A stretch of 64,000 nt of DNA from Perognathus longimembris pacificus (Eukaryota > Chordata > Mammalia > Rodentia > Heteromyidae): NCBI RefSeq assembly GCF_023159225.1, contig NC_063162.1, positions 93,142,880 to 93,206,879 on the forward strand, written 5' to 3'. A program made the translations under genes and the position numbers. Of this stretch, positions 46,996 to 59,030 are shown piece by piece. Each line of letters begins with the position of its first letter. Position 1 is the stretch's first letter. Under the pieces are notes generated by a model that was not told where the DNA came from, did not search any database, and was given only the letters and a program-made list of their open reading frames with translations.

Positions 46996-48181
46996 ATTTA
47001 ATGGAACGTGGATATTGTTTCAGTCCAAACTGTTTTTCCCAGACCCAAGGAATGTGTAAAAGCAGGTGCCTGGTACTTTTTTTCCCCAAAGGATAAATAC
47101 TTCACACTTCAGTGTTGTCTATTAAATTTCATTTTTAACAGTCCAAATCACATTTTTCAATCTATAGAGAAAGGTTCTTGATTAAAAGAGATTTAGTATT
47201 TTTATTCCCCTACCCACATAACTGCTATCTTAAAAAGGGTAAGTGGGAAGGATAGAAAGTATCAATCACTGGTAATTTCAGTTTCTGGAAATGAAAATGT
47301 CACTAGTTTTAGATGGCAGCCCATCTTAGATTGCCACTTTCTTTATGTAAATGTAGGCAGGCAGCTACTACCAACCTAGGACCTTTAAATAAAATCAAAG
47401 TAGTCTGTCTGACTTCAAGGACTGGCTCCTGATGTGCTGTATTTTTAGTTTACTCAGGTAGTTTGGAGGTGAATAGAAAGAACAATGCTTTTCTGAAGAG
47501 AGGAAGAATTTATTAGATTATAATGGGCAGAGGGATTATTTTTAAATGGATTAAGCAATACTCTGTGGTATATAATATGGCCATCTTTGTGGCAAGTTTC
47601 TCTTAATCATACAGAGGATATGTCTACAATGAGACATAAACCTATTATTTTTGATCTTGTGTTTTCATAGTAGCCTCCCCACATTTTCCTTTATATTACT
47701 TTCCCCGCGTTTGCAGGATCCCCAGTCTCTTTGAAGATCTTTTATATGCTAGCATTCATACTTTGGTTTGGTTTATTCATTCTATTTTTCCTTTAATGAT
47801 TGTGTTTCTAAGATGACACATTGTTCTCCGGTATGAGCTCATTTTGCCTCAGGCGCATAGTGATATCAGAGGGTGATATTTTGATGAGTGTAGTTGCTTT
47901 AGGGTAGTGGTTTTTATTTTTCCAATTAGAGCTTTTGAAGAGGGCCCTTTGGGTGGGGCTCCAGGATTGAATGGAAAGATGAAGAGAAGGAAATGATGGG
48001 TGCAGAGGGTTAGACAGATGTGCTTCTACTGTCAGCCCTCTACCTCCACTGCCACCAAGCTACAGCTGTGCTTCAGTCTTACCATGCTATCTCCAGTAGG
48101 CAGTGGACTGGCCCCAGGGTTCCTCTTCCTTGGTGGTGAAGTTCAAGGCACTGAGTTATGTAGAGAATTGGAGGAGAAGGG

Positions 48182-48182
<1 letters not shown>
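46996..48182. other. No gene seen
   Basis: Unique-looking, moderate complexity. Confidence 0.5.

Positions 48183-48183
<1 letters not shown>

Positions 48184-48237
<54 letters not shown>
48184..48237. repeat. (CA)n microsatellite
   Basis: About 27 uninterrupted CA units. No SINE is evident beside it. Confidence 0.97.
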
Positions 48238-48239
<2 letters not shown>

Positions 48240-49182
48240 TGTTCTTGATCCTCTCTACCTCAAATCTAAAAGGTTGTTTGAGACTCAGTGGCAGAAGTTG
48301 GGATAATGGAATGTGAGTGGAGAGGAGGGAATCTGCTGGTTGATGCAGTAGTGTAACCAGGCGTCCTGTGTGGCAAGGAACAAGGATGTGGATATTTGGG
48401 TGACACGTTACCACTTCCTGGAGCTTGCTATCAACTAGTCAGTTCATGAAAACACTCCTCTCTTCTGCCCATATTCCATTATCCTGCAGAATACTTCATT
48501 GTGCTTCAGAAGCAAAAACAATTCCATCAACCTTTCTTTGGCTTCTTACTTCCCATGATTCACTGGGGTTGTATGGTTCTATCACTCATGTCCCTGTCTG
48601 CTGAGTAACTCTTATATTTTAGGTCATTGATGTGACAGGCAATGATCAACATGTGGCTATAAAAAACTAAGCATTTGCAAATCCTTTTTAATAAATATTT
48701 GTGAAGTTTCAAAATCCTCATGTCTGATTAGTGGTGAGACAGTCTCCGAGGAAAGCCCTGTGGAGACACAGCAGTGCTTCTGGCCATGGGAACTTCTTGT
48801 GGGGTAAGGAGGGGACATGGAAGATTTCAGCAGACATAAACTTGCCATCTCAAAAGATAGACACTATAGGTACTGATGCTTTTGTTGAGATCAACTATTA
48901 AAAACAAATCACCTCTCAAGAAAAGAGGGCTGGAAAATTGAAGGTGTGGTATAGGCAAAATGAAAGTCTAGAAAATCCTTATAATTTGTTCACTTAGTCT
49001 CACTAAAAGAGGCAAAATTTTACATTCAGACAAACTATACACATATGCATATATATGCTGTATACATCATATATACATGATATATATGTGTGATATGTAT
49101 CACTCACACATAATATATGATTTGTACCAAATATACTTTAAATATACCCTTTGTGAAACTTTTCTGAGTTTAGAACATGGAT
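48240..49182. other. No gene; TA-rich patch
   Basis: TA/CA-rich alternating sequence at about 49038-49118. Otherwise unique-looking. Confidence 0.5.
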
Positions 49183-49202
49183 CAAATAATCTTATTTTTT
49201 TT

Positions 49203-49410
49203 TGGTTTTTGTTTTTTTGGCCATTCCTGGGCCTTGAACTCAGGGCCTGAGCACTGTCCCTGGCTTCTTTTTGCTCAAGGCTAGCACTCTGCCACTTGAG
49301 CCACAGCACCACTTCTGGCCATTTTCTGTATATGTGGTGCTGGGGAATCGAACCCAGGGCCTCATGTATACAAGGCAAGCACTCTTGCCACTAGGCCATA
49401 TCCCCAGCCC
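49203..49410 (-). mobile_element. IDL-Geo SINE
   Basis: Full length in reverse. About 19-bp target duplication beginning caaataatcttattttttt at 49183 and 49411. Confidence 0.96.
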
Positions 49411-49483
49411 CAAATAATCTTATTTTTTTTGCTCAAACTTTTAAGCAAATAAATTAACTTATTTACTTAAAAGGCATTTTTAT

Positions 49484-49863
49484 AGCTGAGCACCACGGTC
49501 TCAGGCAGCTGAGATCTGGAAAGTCTGTGATATTCTCATATCCAGTTAACCAGAAAAAGCTAGAAGTGAGTTGTGGCTCCAGTGGCAGAATGGTAGCTTT
49601 GAGTGAAAGAGCTGAAAATAGCATCAGTGGAGCTCATTGATGTAAGTGAACTATACAACTCATGGGTAGAGATGGGAGGGAGGGAATGAGAGAGAATGAG
49701 AGAACAGATAACACTGTACAAAAGGAAATGGTACTTATTATCTGACTCACACATATGTAACTCCTTTGTAGCTCACCTCAATAATAACAATAAAGTAAAT
49801 CTTAAAAAGAAAAGAATAGCACTCAGGCTTTGAGTTCAGGCCCTAGTGCCAGTATACACACAA
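49484..49863 (+). mobile_element. B1-dID-like SINE split by an L1 insertion
   Basis: Deleted head (agctgagcaccacggtctca) and right part to gaaagagctgaaaatagca; it resumes at 49815 with aatagcactcaggctttgag and ends near tgccagtatacacac. Confidence 0.82.
49624..49814 (+). mobile_element. LINE-1 3' UTR, 5'-truncated, nested
   Basis: aactatacaactcatgggta, gagagaatgagagaacagat and the terminal ctcacctcaataataac match the 22405-22645 tail. Flanked by aatagca (to 49623, and 49815-49821). Confidence 0.88.
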
Positions 49864-49960
49864 AAGAACATTATAAATTCAAGTCTCAGCTGGACCAAGT
49901 AAATGAACTGGATTGGCAACATAAGTTAGACAATAGGTTTTTTTTCCCCCCTACTACCTG

Positions 49961-50036
49961 TTTGTGTGTGTGTGTGTGCACACGCGTGTGTGTGTGCACA
50001 CGCGTGTGAGCGAGTGAGCAAGCGAGCGAGACAGAG

Positions 50037-50091
<55 letters not shown>
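49961..50091. repeat. Compound (TG)n / (CGTG) / (AG)n microsatellite
   Basis: (TG)n with cacacgcg interruptions, then agcgag units, then about 23 uninterrupted AG (50045-50091). The gcacacgcgtgtg unit occurs twice and is palindromic. Confidence 0.95.
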
Positions 50092-50093
<2 letters not shown>

Positions 50094-50325
50094 CAAGGTT
50101 TGAACTTAGGGCCTAGACACTGCTTCTGACCTTTGTAATCAAGTCTGGCACTTGAGCCGTAGTTGTTCCATTTCTGGCTTTATTTTGTGGGGGAGGGATG
50201 GGGTAGTTTATTGGGAATAAGAGTCTGACAGACTCTCCTGCCTGGGCTGACTTTGAACTACAATCTTCAGATATCTCCTTCCTGAGTTGCTAGGATAACA
50301 TGCATGAAACATCCATGCCCAGCTT
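50092..50325 (-). mobile_element. B1-dID-like SINE
   Basis: In reverse: end cccaaggtttgaacttaggg at left, head ctgagttgctaggataacat at right. The compound microsatellite occupies its tail. Confidence 0.85.
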
Positions 50326-50938
50326 CCTTTTTACCTTTTGACTCTCTAGATGTTTCTTTCTCATACCTGATAATAATTTTTGGTCACTTGAAAAAGTTTT
50401 TAGGTATTGTAAGGGAGCCTAATTTGAACTGAACTTCTAGTAGCACTTTAATACTTTTTTTCTCTCTCTCCTGCCTGACCCTACAAGGTTGGGAGGGGTG
50501 AGTGAGGTGTGCTGTGAGGCTCTTTCTTGCTCCACGATCTTCATGATTTGCCAGGTTTATGCCTCTTCTAAGGCTGGTTGGTACATAGGAGAAAGACATT
50601 CCTTAGTGGTGCTATTGATAAACTTTACATTGCTATCAAGAGCATCTTTCAAGCTCATCTCTAAATGCTGGCCCTTTCCCTAATTGGGCACCATTGCAGG
50701 TTTTCCAGTCACAGACACCTGCCTCTTTATGCCCATTTTTGCTATTGTGAGGTCCCCGTGACTGGTGTCGCATTCACAGGGCCCATTGTTCTTCTATAGT
50801 CATCTGACTGTAGTAATCTGGGCCATTTCTAAAATGTGAATCATTTTACCACTGGCAATATCTTTGAACAATCTGTAAGTTTCTGTTGTTCAGGAGGCAC
50901 TAGAGGTGCCACTCTGTGCCTGGAGCTTTATGTGGGGG

Positions 50939-50940
<2 letters not shown>
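50326..50940. other. No gene seen
   Basis: Unique-looking; small frames only. Confidence 0.5.

Positions 50941-50992
<52 letters not shown>
50941..50992. repeat. (GT)n microsatellite
   Basis: 26 uninterrupted GT units. Confidence 0.97.
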
Positions 50993-50994
<2 letters not shown>

Positions 50995-51739
50995 GTACAA
51001 GGACAAAATCCAGCAATCATCATTTAACCACTTCCATAACAGGCTGCATTCACACGAGGGGAAGGAAGTATAGATGAGGCAGTGGGAGGCAATTTTTACA
51101 TTGTTTTCCTTCAGTATCAAAATGGTATGACAGTTTTTTTTTTACTGGACAACTAACTATGGCTGGGATTTGATGGATTCCAAATGGGATGGGTAAACAT
51201 CTGATGAAGAAACCTTGGAGACAGATGATATGTTTTCAGAAGACTGGAATGACCCAGGGGAAGCCCACTAATTTGGTTCTACCTTCAAGGTTCCTGATGG
51301 TGCTCCAATGAGTGTTTCAGTTACAGAGCTGAGGATGCTCTTCCCTGGAAGTGCCTGTAGATGGCACTAAAGTAAAATGACTCCTTTTGTTTGATAAGCT
51401 AAGCACCACAGCCCACAGAAAAGGAAGGGAAAAAAAAGTTATCCCATGAAGTCTGCCTGTAAAACAGTAACAGCACATTCACAAGTTGGCAGGTTTTTTT
51501 TTTTTCTCCCATATACAACTGTAATTTATCTTAGCTGATAGACATATACTCACTTTCCGGCACATAGCACGGTGGGAAAACTTTTTGTCCCTTAAAGTAT
51601 ACCACTGCATACTTTCACCTCAAGCCAGTACTCACTAGTTACTGCCCTGAGGCTAAGAATACTGACTTTCATGGAGAAAAAAAATTACACAGTCACTGGT
51701 GGTAAAAGAATGAAAGTAGGAAGACATTCAAAAACATGT
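50993..51739. other. No gene seen
   Basis: Unique-looking; T-run at about 51496-51505. Confidence 0.5.
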
Positions 51740-51756
51740 TGAATCGAAGCTCTTTT

Positions 51757-51964
51757 TTTTGCCAGTCCTGGGCCTTGGACTTAGGGCCTGAGCACTGTCC
51801 CTGGCTTCTTCCCGCTCAAGGCTGCTACTACAAGAGTGCTACTCTGCCACTTGAGCCACAGCGCCGCTTCTGGCCGTTTTCTGTATATGTGGTGCTGGGG
51901 AATCGAACCTAGGGCCTCATGTATCCGTGGCAGGCACTCTTGCCACTAGGCTATATCCCCAGCC
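51757..51964 (-). mobile_element. IDL-Geo SINE with small internal duplication
   Basis: gagcgggaag subfamily. The middle contains ctgctactacaagagtgcta where others read ctagcactctgcc, a local rearrangement. Target duplication tgaatcgaagctctttt at 51740-51756 and 51965-51981. Confidence 0.96.
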
Positions 51965-52114
51965 TGAATCGAAGCTCTTTTACCCAACTACTTAAGGATA
52001 ATAAGCAAATCAATACATTAAATAACTAAAATAATTAAAAAAAAAACTATGCTCAGGCAGCATCCAATTGTGAAAGCATGTAAGTGCTCTTTTTCTGTAC
52101 TGGTTTTAAAAATC

Positions 52115-52305
52115 CATAACTGCAAGAACTCCGAGTCTCATACTTGGCTAGACTGGCACTTTGAGGCATATCTCCAGCTCTACTTTTTACTGGTTATTTG
52201 GATTCTGAGGAACTTTTCAACCTTGCCTGGCCTTGAACCCAAATCCTCTAGCTCTTAGCCTCCTGAGTAGCTAGGATTATAGATATGAGTCACCAGTGCT
52301 CAGTA
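52115..52305 (-). mobile_element. B1-dID-like SINE, partly deleted
   Basis: Head at right (cctcctgagtagctaggatt, atgagtcaccagtgct). The tRNA-like part at left is diverged. Confidence 0.8.
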
Positions 52306-53189
52306 AGACTATATATTTTGATCAATTTAATAAAAGCTGTATTTCGTTTCTCCCGATTGGAAGGAGAGAACAAATGACCCAATAGGAACTTCACTCCTGA
52401 GCTTCCACAACTAGGAGGGAACTTAATACTACCCAGGAAATACTTGGCAGATGTATTTGATAACTGGAGAATGTCTTCAGCCATTCTGTTTGTGTCATGT
52501 TAAATGTGTGAATAGCCTTAAGTTAAAAAGAATTTTGGAGGCCTCAGGATGAATAGAATTCATGTAAGAAGCTTTTGGTACTTGAGGTGAAATCTAAACT
52601 TCTGGAAACATAAACATGTGAATAAGACTCCAGATACAAACAAAATTATGTAATAATGAAATACGGCTCAGGATAAGAAAGTCACTAAATATTAAACTAT
52701 TAGTGTAGTCTAAAAGAAGCACAAACTCCACACAGAACAATTGTGTATTACATATAAGCTCTTATAAGTATCACATGAGGAAGACTTAAAGGTATTGAAG
52801 ACAGGACTCCTACCCAACTTTTTTTTTATACTTTAGGAGTACACATTTGTAAATGGTAAAATGTAATCTTATATTTCAAAGCAGCATATTCAGATTCTAA
52901 GCAAGGATGTAAATATTTTCTTTTGATCCTTACTTTTTCTTCTAATTGCTTATGCTTAAAATTGTTTGTCATTACCTACAGATACTTGAAGAGGAGGAAC
53001 CCTATTTGCATGGTACAGTGAGAATTCTGGTGTCCAGATTGTAAAAACCCAAGAAAATTACATCCTTTCCGGAATTCTGTCTTACTGAGACACACTTAAT
53101 GCATAGGACATCTTTTGCTTCTTTAGTAATGTTTCTAAAGAAAGAAAATGATTCCATTCAATAGATATAGCAAAATAAAAAAATACATT
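52306..53189. other. No gene seen
   Basis: AT-rich, unique-looking. Confidence 0.5.
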
Positions 53190-53690
53190 CTAAAATAGAT
53201 GTTTCTCAAAATGTTAAACATAGAATTTCCAAATGGCTCAGAAATTCCCTAGGTTTATAACAAAGAAAATGATATCCAAGAAAAATTAAAAGTTAGGCAC
53301 AAGTGATCAAAGAAACTTTATTCAGAATAATTAAACTGTAGGAACAACCCAAGCATCTATCATCTGATGGATAGATAAATCATGGCATAGCTGTATTAGG
53401 AAATAGCTGATAGTTACCATGTAAAGGCAGGGCTATATGAAGTAAAATAAAAGCAGTCAAAAATAACATAGGTTGTAAATTCCATTTATATAAAGTACTC
53501 AGAAAGTAGTTTCATGATTGCTCATGGTAGGGTGTGGTGGGAGGAATGTTATAGGAATGAAATATAGTAAATTTCTTGAAGTGATAAAAACTATAGCGAT
53601 GGTGGGCTTATCTTGGACTGTATTAAAATTGTTTACTCAGAAGGATAATAGTTATATTGTATTTGAATAAAATCTCAATTGAGAAGGAGA
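53190..53690 (+). mobile_element. LINE-1 3' end, old copy
   Basis: aggaacaacccaagcatcta, tgatggatagataaatcat, aattccatttatataaagta and ggactgtattaaaattg follow the 3' end of an old L1 (L1M type). Confidence 0.75.
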
Positions 53691-53803
53691 TTGACTGTTC
53701 ATTCATTCGATATCATGAATTCAGTTAGGAATTTCCTTAATGCTCCCAGGAAAGGGAAAATTTTTAATTGATAAGAGTGAAAGGATAATTCATAAAATTC
53801 TAC

Positions 53804-54014
53804 CTTTTTTTTTTTTTTTTTGGCCAGTCCTGGGGCTTGGACTCAGGGGCTGAGCACTGTCCCTGGCTTCTTTTTGCTCAAGGCTAGCACTCTGCCACTT
53901 GAGCCACAGCACCACTTCTGGCCGTTTTCTGTATATGTGGTACTGGGGAATTGAACCCAGGGCCTCATGTATACGAGGCAAGCACTCTTGCCACTAGGCC
54001 ATATCCCCAGCCCC
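53804..54014 (-). mobile_element. IDL-Geo SINE
   Basis: Full length in reverse with about 18 T. Short duplication tctac at 53799-53803 and 54015-54019. Confidence 0.95.
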
Positions 54015-54019
54015 TCTAC

Positions 54020-54715
54020 TATTTTCTTACAGAGAAAAAAAATGCCTGGGAGATGTGTAATACACCAAGATAGAAAAATAATATTTATTTGTTCCTCTGA
54101 AGAATATCTGTACCACAGTGCAGTCTATCAATTAACACAAAAGCATTATGTTTGGATGGAGAAGGGAGGAGAGGATAATCCCAAATCAGATATTGGAATT
54201 ATATTAAAAGTTAACGCATTTGCAGGGGTTTGTATATCTATGCAAAGAAATTTTGTAGAAAACCAATTTAAATAACTCTCTGCTTTTATTTGTATTCATT
54301 ATGGGAAGAATATAAACCTAAAAGAAATCTTAAACTCTGAACTACGAGTACAGTATTTTTAGTGCCCTAACCTTTTGTGTAGAGTTCAAGTTAAGATGAC
54401 TAATGCAGTAGCCTTATAATCAGGTCAAGCTAGTGCTGTCCTTGCGTAGTTTATTCCAGTTGCGTTCAGTGTAAAAGTGTGTTTATGAAAATCCAATTGA
54501 GTTTTTTTAACCAGCAAACGCCAAATGTGCTGCTATTTTAATGTGATGTTCAACCAGTAGACTGATTGTCTGAGGCCTTTTCCATAGATCTGGGACATTT
54601 CCATCTCTCTCACTATCTTCTGATTGGCATTCTGCCTCATCATGTGCTCTTGTTGATCTGTCTTGGGATGGATTAGATTGATTTGTTGTCAAGAAATTCG
54701 TAACTGTCCCTCTGA
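54020..54715. other. No gene seen
   Basis: A 102-codon frame (53967-54275) begins inside the SINE; a 61-codon minus-strand frame (54507-54692) is unrecognised. Confidence 0.5.
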
Positions 54716-54770
54716 CATATATATATTTATATATATGATCATATATATAATATAGTGTATATTGTGGTCA
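54716..54770. repeat. (TA)n-rich microsatellite
   Basis: Interrupted atatat with a self-complementary tatatgatcatata core. Confidence 0.85.
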
Positions 54771-56955
54771 GGGTTATGAATATTTTAACTCTGAGTGGTC
54801 TATAAAAACTTCGTAATTACAGAAAGCAACTTCATACCAAAATGATGAAAAGAAATTGTTTTATTGAAAATATCTGTTATTCACTCTTAGCTTTGATTCA
54901 CAAGGTTTACCTTGCTTTTTTGTCTTTTTAACTTTGTTCTAATTTTTCTTTCCACGTTACAATGCTATTTCACTTCCATATGGCATCACATATTGATAGG
55001 GAACAAAACACGTGATAGTAGCTTTATTTCTCTCTGGAGTGCTCCAGTAGTCATGGAGAGGAGTCAGTGATGGGCATTGTTAGGAATTGCAGAAGACCCT
55101 CACCTAAGTATAAAGGCCTCCACGATCCCATTGTCCCATTAGCAATGGACTGGATGTTTATTTTCCTTTGAACTTAAATTCAGTTTTGCCCTTGCCTTTC
55201 TAGAAATGCCTGGAAACTTGTGGTCAATTTCCTGCTGGTTTCTGGCTTGTAGTTTGCCAATATCCTAGGAATTCTGCTTTCCATTTAAATCCTCCAGAGT
55301 TTCTCTTTATACCACTGTGCCAAGACTTCTGTCATGCCTGTAGTTCTTCACTCTCTGGCAGATGATGCCTTGTGTATAATTGGATTCCCTCCCTCATTTC
55401 TTCACTCCACTCTCTGGATGTATAACATTTTTGGTTGAATACAAAATGGCACTACTATCTCCCTTTACTTCTGTAATGGGTGAGGCATACTAAGTGTTTT
55501 CCTTTGGGGATTTTTAGTTTTCTTTAATGGTTATTTTTAGCCCACTCTGGGCTATTAAACCCAGACTTCCTCTTAGTTAATCCCAGTTTCTATGGATTAT
55601 CTCGTCATCATATCTAAACATAACTGCCAAATATGCAATCTTCATCTTGGCTTGGGTCAATCCCCCTGATCTTTTATAAGCCGCACAGAGACCTTTGAAG
55701 TACAAGTTTATCCCTCCACTGCTGGCTGCTGGCAGAGATGCAGTTGTCTGAATTAATGGGGCAAGGGTGTGGATAGGCATCATTGCCAAGTTACTGTGGC
55801 ATCATAAACAATGCAGAATATCTCGCCAAAGCCTATGGTGCTAACCCTGTTTGGCTCTGATTGTGATGAAGTAAGACTATGGAAATATGTTTGAAATTGT
55901 GTGAAACATTAGACTACCATTACATTCTTGAAAGTAGCATCTTTCTCAGCAGTGTGTATAAGACATTTTATAATGAGAAATAATTATCATTCTGTATGTA
56001 CTTTGGATTTCCTTTTGGCTCGAAGGAGTTGTCATTTGCTATGTTTTACCAAAATTAGTGCAGATGGATCTAAGCTGAATGCAGCCTCAACTGCAAAGTT
56101 CAGTCATTTCCAAAGGAATGCAGGAAGCATGGAACCATGGAGAAGGAGAGAAGACACATATGGTGTTACATGTCTATAATTGCCTTGATATAAAGCATGC
56201 AGGTTTGTTTTGGTCAAGGGATAAAGCAAGTGCTATCAAAAAAAGTTCAAAGGTCCAAAGAAAGCCAGTTAGCTATCTGATTAGGAATCGGGCATTCTAG
56301 AGGTGATTAATACTTGTACTTCTGTTTGTTTCTGCCCTCAATTAGTTATCAATGTGGGTATTTGCATAACTATGATCATAAGCTAGCTTCTATTAATTAA
56401 ACTGAAAGCTTATAGATAACATACATTTGCTATATGGGAATTCAAACACTGTAGGAAAAATTGTTAGTTAAAAACAAGTTAGAGATATCTTGTGCTTTTA
56501 TGAGCTAGAGAAAGAAAGTGGCAAGGTCAATACTCTTTCTCAGTAAAGTAGAGACCAAGACTTGATCTCTAAGTGGTGATGTGACTGGCCATTGGTTATT
56601 ATTTTAAATAATAAGCATTTCAAGTTGTCTGGAGATGGTTATCTTGATAGTAAGTTCTGCTGCTGGAATTCTCTCATAGTGACTTTAATCTTTCAAGTAG
56701 CAAGAGGGGCTGGTCATGTGAAAGGTTAGAGCTGGCATTTCAGTGAATCCTCAGTATGTATTTTTTGACCTGCTTTTAAATAAGTGCTTAGCAATTTTCA
56801 GGGTGGGAGAATTACACATGCCATGATTTGCCTTCATTGTAACTTCATAGAATTGTTTATATTGAATTGATAGCATGCAAACCAGCCTCAGAACCATAAG
56901 AAGAAAGTATATAGTATTGCCTGTTGCTTAACATTTGAAGAATGATACATGCTTT
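54771..56955. other. No gene seen
   Basis: Unique-looking over 2.1 kb. Frames at 55577-55789, 55928-56179 and 56079-56300 are short and unrecognised. Confidence 0.5.
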
Positions 56956-56959
56956 CTCC

Positions 56960-57246
56960 TTCAGTCTCTCTCTCTCCCTCACTTTCTTTCTTTCTTTCTC
57001 TCCCTTTTCCCCTTTCTCTCTCTCCCTTCCTTCCTCCTTCCCTCTCTCTTCCCCTTTCTATCTCTTCCTCCCTCCCTCTCTCTTTTCCTTTCTTTCTTTC
57101 TTTCTTTTTTTTCTTTCTTTCTTTCTTTCTTTTTTTCTTTCTTTCTCTCTTTTTTTCTTTTTCTTTCTTTCTCTTTCTCTCTCTCTTTCTTTCTTCCTTT
57201 CTTCTTTCGTCCTTTTTTCCTTTCTTCCTTTCTTTCTTTTCTCCTT
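56960..57246. repeat. Polypyrimidine tract, (CTTT)n/(CT)n/(CCTT)n
   Basis: About 287 bp that is almost pure C/T on the plus strand, with units cttt, ctct and cctt. All three plus-strand frames stay open only because of composition. Confidence 0.97.
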
Positions 57247-57429
57247 AGTAAAGGAAGAGGAAATTTTCAAGTAATTTAGTTGGATAATTGTTTTGTAAAT
57301 GCTTGATTTATATTCATCAGTTTACATTGCAACTATTTATTGTATGCAGCTTTTTTTTTTTTTACTATTTACGTTTCTAAGATATTTTTAAAATTGGAAA
57401 ACTTAAAAAAACAAACCAACATGGGTCAT

Positions 57430-57637
57430 GAGGCTGGGAATGTGGCTTAGTGGTCGAATGCTTACCTAGCATGCATGAAGCTCTGGGTTCAATTCCTCAG
57501 CACCACATACACAGAAAAAGCCAGAAGTGGCGCTGTGGCTCAAGTGATAGAGTGCTAGCCTTGAGCAAAAAGAAGTCAGGGACAGTGCTCAGGCCCAGTC
57601 CAAGCCCTACATCTGGTAAAACAAACAAACAAATAAA
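57430..57637 (+). mobile_element. IDL-Geo SINE
   Basis: Left monomer of older type (gctgggaatgtggcttagtg), right monomer with a small deletion near gcccagtccaag, and (CAAA)n tail. Possible target duplication atgggt. Confidence 0.92.
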
Positions 57638-57893
57638 TATGGGTTAGTTTATATTTTACCAACGATTTCAAAAGTTCTCCTTGAAAACTTAACTTTTTTG
57701 AGCTACAAAATACTTTAATAACTGTTTTAATAATATTCAATTTATCATTCATGAGAATGGTATTTTATATACTCAAGTTTATATAAATAATTCAGAAAAG
57801 GTATTCATGAATCTTATTTATATATTTAAAAAGTTACTTCTACATATTTTGTTTTTCCCATGTTCTTATTCTGATTTTCATTTTTCTTTTTTG

Positions 57894-57984
57894 TTCCAGC
57901 CCTGAGGCTAGAACTCAAAGCCTGGGCTCTGTCCCTAACAGCCTCCTCATTAGCTAGGATTACAGGCCTGAGCCCCTGGCTCTT
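57894..57984 (-). mobile_element. B1-dID-like SINE with large internal deletion
   Basis: The tail-end part (ccctgaggctagaactcaaa) is joined directly to the head (cctcctcattagctaggatt, ggcctgagcccctggct). Confidence 0.75.
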
Positions 57985-58621
57985 TGTTGTCTTTGTCATT
58001 GTTGTGTTCTTAGGTGGTCTGGGATTTGAAATCCTGAATTTAAATCAACTTTTCTTCTTGATAAGTAGGCCCTGTACGACTGGTGCCAAGCCTCTAGCAC
58101 TCTACCTTGTGTTTGAAATTGTCTAGGTTGGTATGCTAAGGAGTGAGTGGCTTATCATTTTTTCTTGCATCTCTTTCACTTTCTTATGAAATCCTTCCAT
58201 TAATTCTCATGGGTATTCTGGGTATCATATTATGCTTTCTTTCCAGTTTTGAAAACTTCAAGTTCTCTTTATATTTTGTACCATAAGATGAAATCCTGGA
58301 AAAGTTACCATGTTGGTAGGGATTTAACTACCAGCCTGTGCCTATTCCAGAGTTTAATGCAATCAAATAACTACTAGAGCTTATTTTAAGTGAGAAAATG
58401 GCTATTAGTTTAAATTGATATTTTTGTAAAAATACAAATATTTAAAACCAGGACTAGTTTTATCATAGTGATTGTTAGTAGCTGTTGAGAAAATTGAATG
58501 TTTTGTGTGATCATTTTGGGTCTCAATGTCATATTTTACTTGAAAAGTCTAACTTTAATGAAGTCTAGACTACAAAATTTTATGAACTCTCTTGTCACAT
58601 TATGTATTTAAAAATGATAGC
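57985..58621. other. No gene seen
   Basis: AT-rich, unique-looking. Confidence 0.5.
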
Positions 58622-59030
58622 TTTTTAAATAATTACTTATTTATTGTCAAAGTGATGTACAGAGGGGTTACAGTTTCATACGTAAGGCAGTGGGCACATT
58701 TCTTGTACAATTGGTTACCTCCTCCCTCATTCCCCCTTCCCCCTCCCCCTTTTCCTCTCCCCCTATGAGTTGTTCAGTTGGTTTACACCAAATGGTTTTG
58801 TAAGTATTGCTTTTGGAGTCGTTTGTCTTTTTATCCTTTGTCTCTTGATTTTGATATTCCCTTTCCCTTCCCTAGTTCTAATACCAGTATATACAGTATC
58901 CAGAGTACTCAGATGAGATACAGTGATAGTGCGGGTACAACCACAGGAAGGGAATACAAGAGGATCATCAACAAAAAAAGCTATGGTTTCACATGGCATG
59001 TTGAAAGTAATTACAACAGTGGTATAATAC
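58622..59030 (-). mobile_element. LINE-1 3' UTR
   Basis: The longest L1 tail here. Left end attacttatttattgtcaaa, then the pyrimidine block (58725-58765), ttacaccaaatggttttgta, and on to at least gtggtataatactcg. The G-rich strand has several runs of four to five G. Confidence 0.88.

Noticed and set aside
48184..48237. CRISPR-like regular repeats
   Set aside because: This and the other regular arrays are simple microsatellites or minisatellites without spacers; the DNA is mammalian.
53967..54275. 102-codon frame downstream of a SINE
   Set aside because: The start codon lies in the SINE and the remainder has no recognisable domain.
56935..57279. Frames of about 100 codons, all rich in Ser, Phe, Leu and Pro
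   Set aside because: All three plus frames stay open because the pyrimidine tract contains no stop codons.
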